Origin: JBDKTH01 sp964558295
GTDB taxonomy: Bacteria; Planctomycetota; Planctomycetia; Pirellulales; Thermoguttaceae
NCBI GenBank assembly: GCA_964558295.1
Contig: CAZLDQ010000314.1
Coordinates: 1 to 5,256, forward strand
Direction of reading: 5' to 3'
Length of the DNA stretch: 5,256 nt
How positions within the stretch are numbered: position 1 is the first letter of the stretch; each line of letters begins with the position of its first letter. The notes beneath the pieces are model-generated. The model saw nothing but the letters and a program-made list of their open reading frames with translations. It ran no database searches and was not told the DNA's origin. A program made the position numbers and the translations under genes. Positions 5,087-5,256 of this stretch are shown here, piece after piece.

Positions 5087-5256
5087 TCATTTACCCGCCC
5101 TGGCTTGGCTATTCCTTGTCGGGTTGCGTCCCCGCAGAGCCCGACTCCGCTTCACCAAGCGAGACGAATTGTAGTCGAGGACGGCCAAGGAGAATAGTAG
5201 CACCGGGTGCGGCTGAAGGTTCGTGGCGAGTTTAGGCGGCTCGGCGAAGGTGGGCC
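5087..5256 (-). CDS. Possible C-terminal end of an unrecognised gene entering from the right edge
   Basis: A frame open from the window edge to TGA at 5089-5087 gives 55 residues: a moderately hydrophobic start (PVLLFSLAVLDY, 17-28), then a strongly basic tail (RLVKRSRALRGRN, 32-44). No domain is recognised. In favour: it is open to the edge, its third codon positions are GC-rich like those of the neighbouring genes, and a terminator-like hairpin follows directly. Against: it is short, overlaps other stem-loops, and other frames here are also open. It may instead be part of a non-coding repeat. Confidence 0.2.
   Translation of the reverse strand, partial: PTFAEPPKLATNLQPHPVLLFSLAVLDYNSSRLVKRSRALRGRNPTRNSQARAGK
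5119..5144. other. Stem-loop with internal bulge
   Basis: TCGGG (5119-5123) pairs with CCCGA (5140-5144), and TGCG (5125-5128) pairs with CGCA (5133-5136) around a TCCC tetraloop, with a one-by-three internal loop. Outer arms 5109-5118 (CTATTCCTTG) and 5186-5197 (CAAGG-AG-AATAG) can pair around it. No known RNA family is recognised. Confidence 0.35.

Larger units (their letters stand above)
4928..5256. other. Structured non-coding region downstream of the permease
   Basis: This 329-base stretch has no confident gene but is crowded with inverted repeats: 4940-4975, 5053-5079, 5083-5097, 5119-5144 and the short GCACC-G-GGTGC at 5200-5210. TGGATTTTC occurs directly after the permease stop (4928-4936) and again at 5003-5011. 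Two plus-strand frames (5018-5197, 59 codons; 5034-5174, 46 codons) overlap the hairpins and lack a well-spaced ribosome binding site. The block could be the 3' end of a gene to the right plus its terminator, or a copy of a dispersed intergenic repeat. Confidence 0.5.

Noticed and set aside
5018..5197. Plus-strand frames of 59 codons (5018-5197) and 46 codons (5034-5174)
   Set aside because: The purine-rich AGAGGG directly touches the first ATG, leaving no spacing, and both frames run through strong hairpins with no recognisable protein features.
1..5256. CRISPR arrays, tRNA genes, insertion sequences, phage or defence genes
   Set aside because: No regularly spaced repeats, cloverleaf-like sequences, transposases or defence-system motifs were seen on either strand.

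Overview
The window looks like GC-rich chromosomal DNA (about 60% G+C by eye) from a planctomycete, probably of the Pirellulales type. The case rests on three neighbours: a formylglycine-type sulfatase with a signal peptide, a short exported ceramidase-like protein, and a Gfo/Idh/MocA oxidoreductase with a Tat signal. All three families are greatly expanded in that phylum. The assignment is inferred from gene content only; there is no rRNA or other marker gene here.

Layout. Three genes lie on the minus strand and are read right to left: a sulfatase (3500 to 2016), a ceramidase-like hydrolase (1856 to 384) and a Gfo/Idh/MocA oxidoreductase (305 to beyond the left edge). Gaps are 159 and 78 bases, and each gene has a visible Shine-Dalgarno sequence. 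A 395-base spacer (3501-3895) separates the sulfatase from a divergent plus-strand AEC (auxin efflux carrier) family permease at 3896-4927. The spacer holds a promoter-like element for each direction and an operator-like dyad on the permease side. The last 329 bases (4928-5256) hold no confident gene. They are dense in inverted repeats, including a terminator-like hairpin pointing leftwards, and a minus-strand reading frame of 55 codons enters from the right edge.

How the genes may work together. The sulfatase and the ceramidase-like protein both carry Sec-type signal peptides, and the oxidoreductase has a twin-arginine signal, so all three products should act outside the cytoplasm. This fits co-expressed degradation of a sulfated substrate: sulfate ester removal, a metal-dependent hydrolytic step, and oxidation or rearrangement of a released sugar. 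The substrate cannot be read from the sequence. The permease may move a small organic acid, but its link to the other three genes is only positional.

No tRNA, rRNA, CRISPR array, insertion sequence or phage gene was seen. The most unusual points are the altered metal-site segment of the ceramidase-like protein and the competing stem-loops at the right end.
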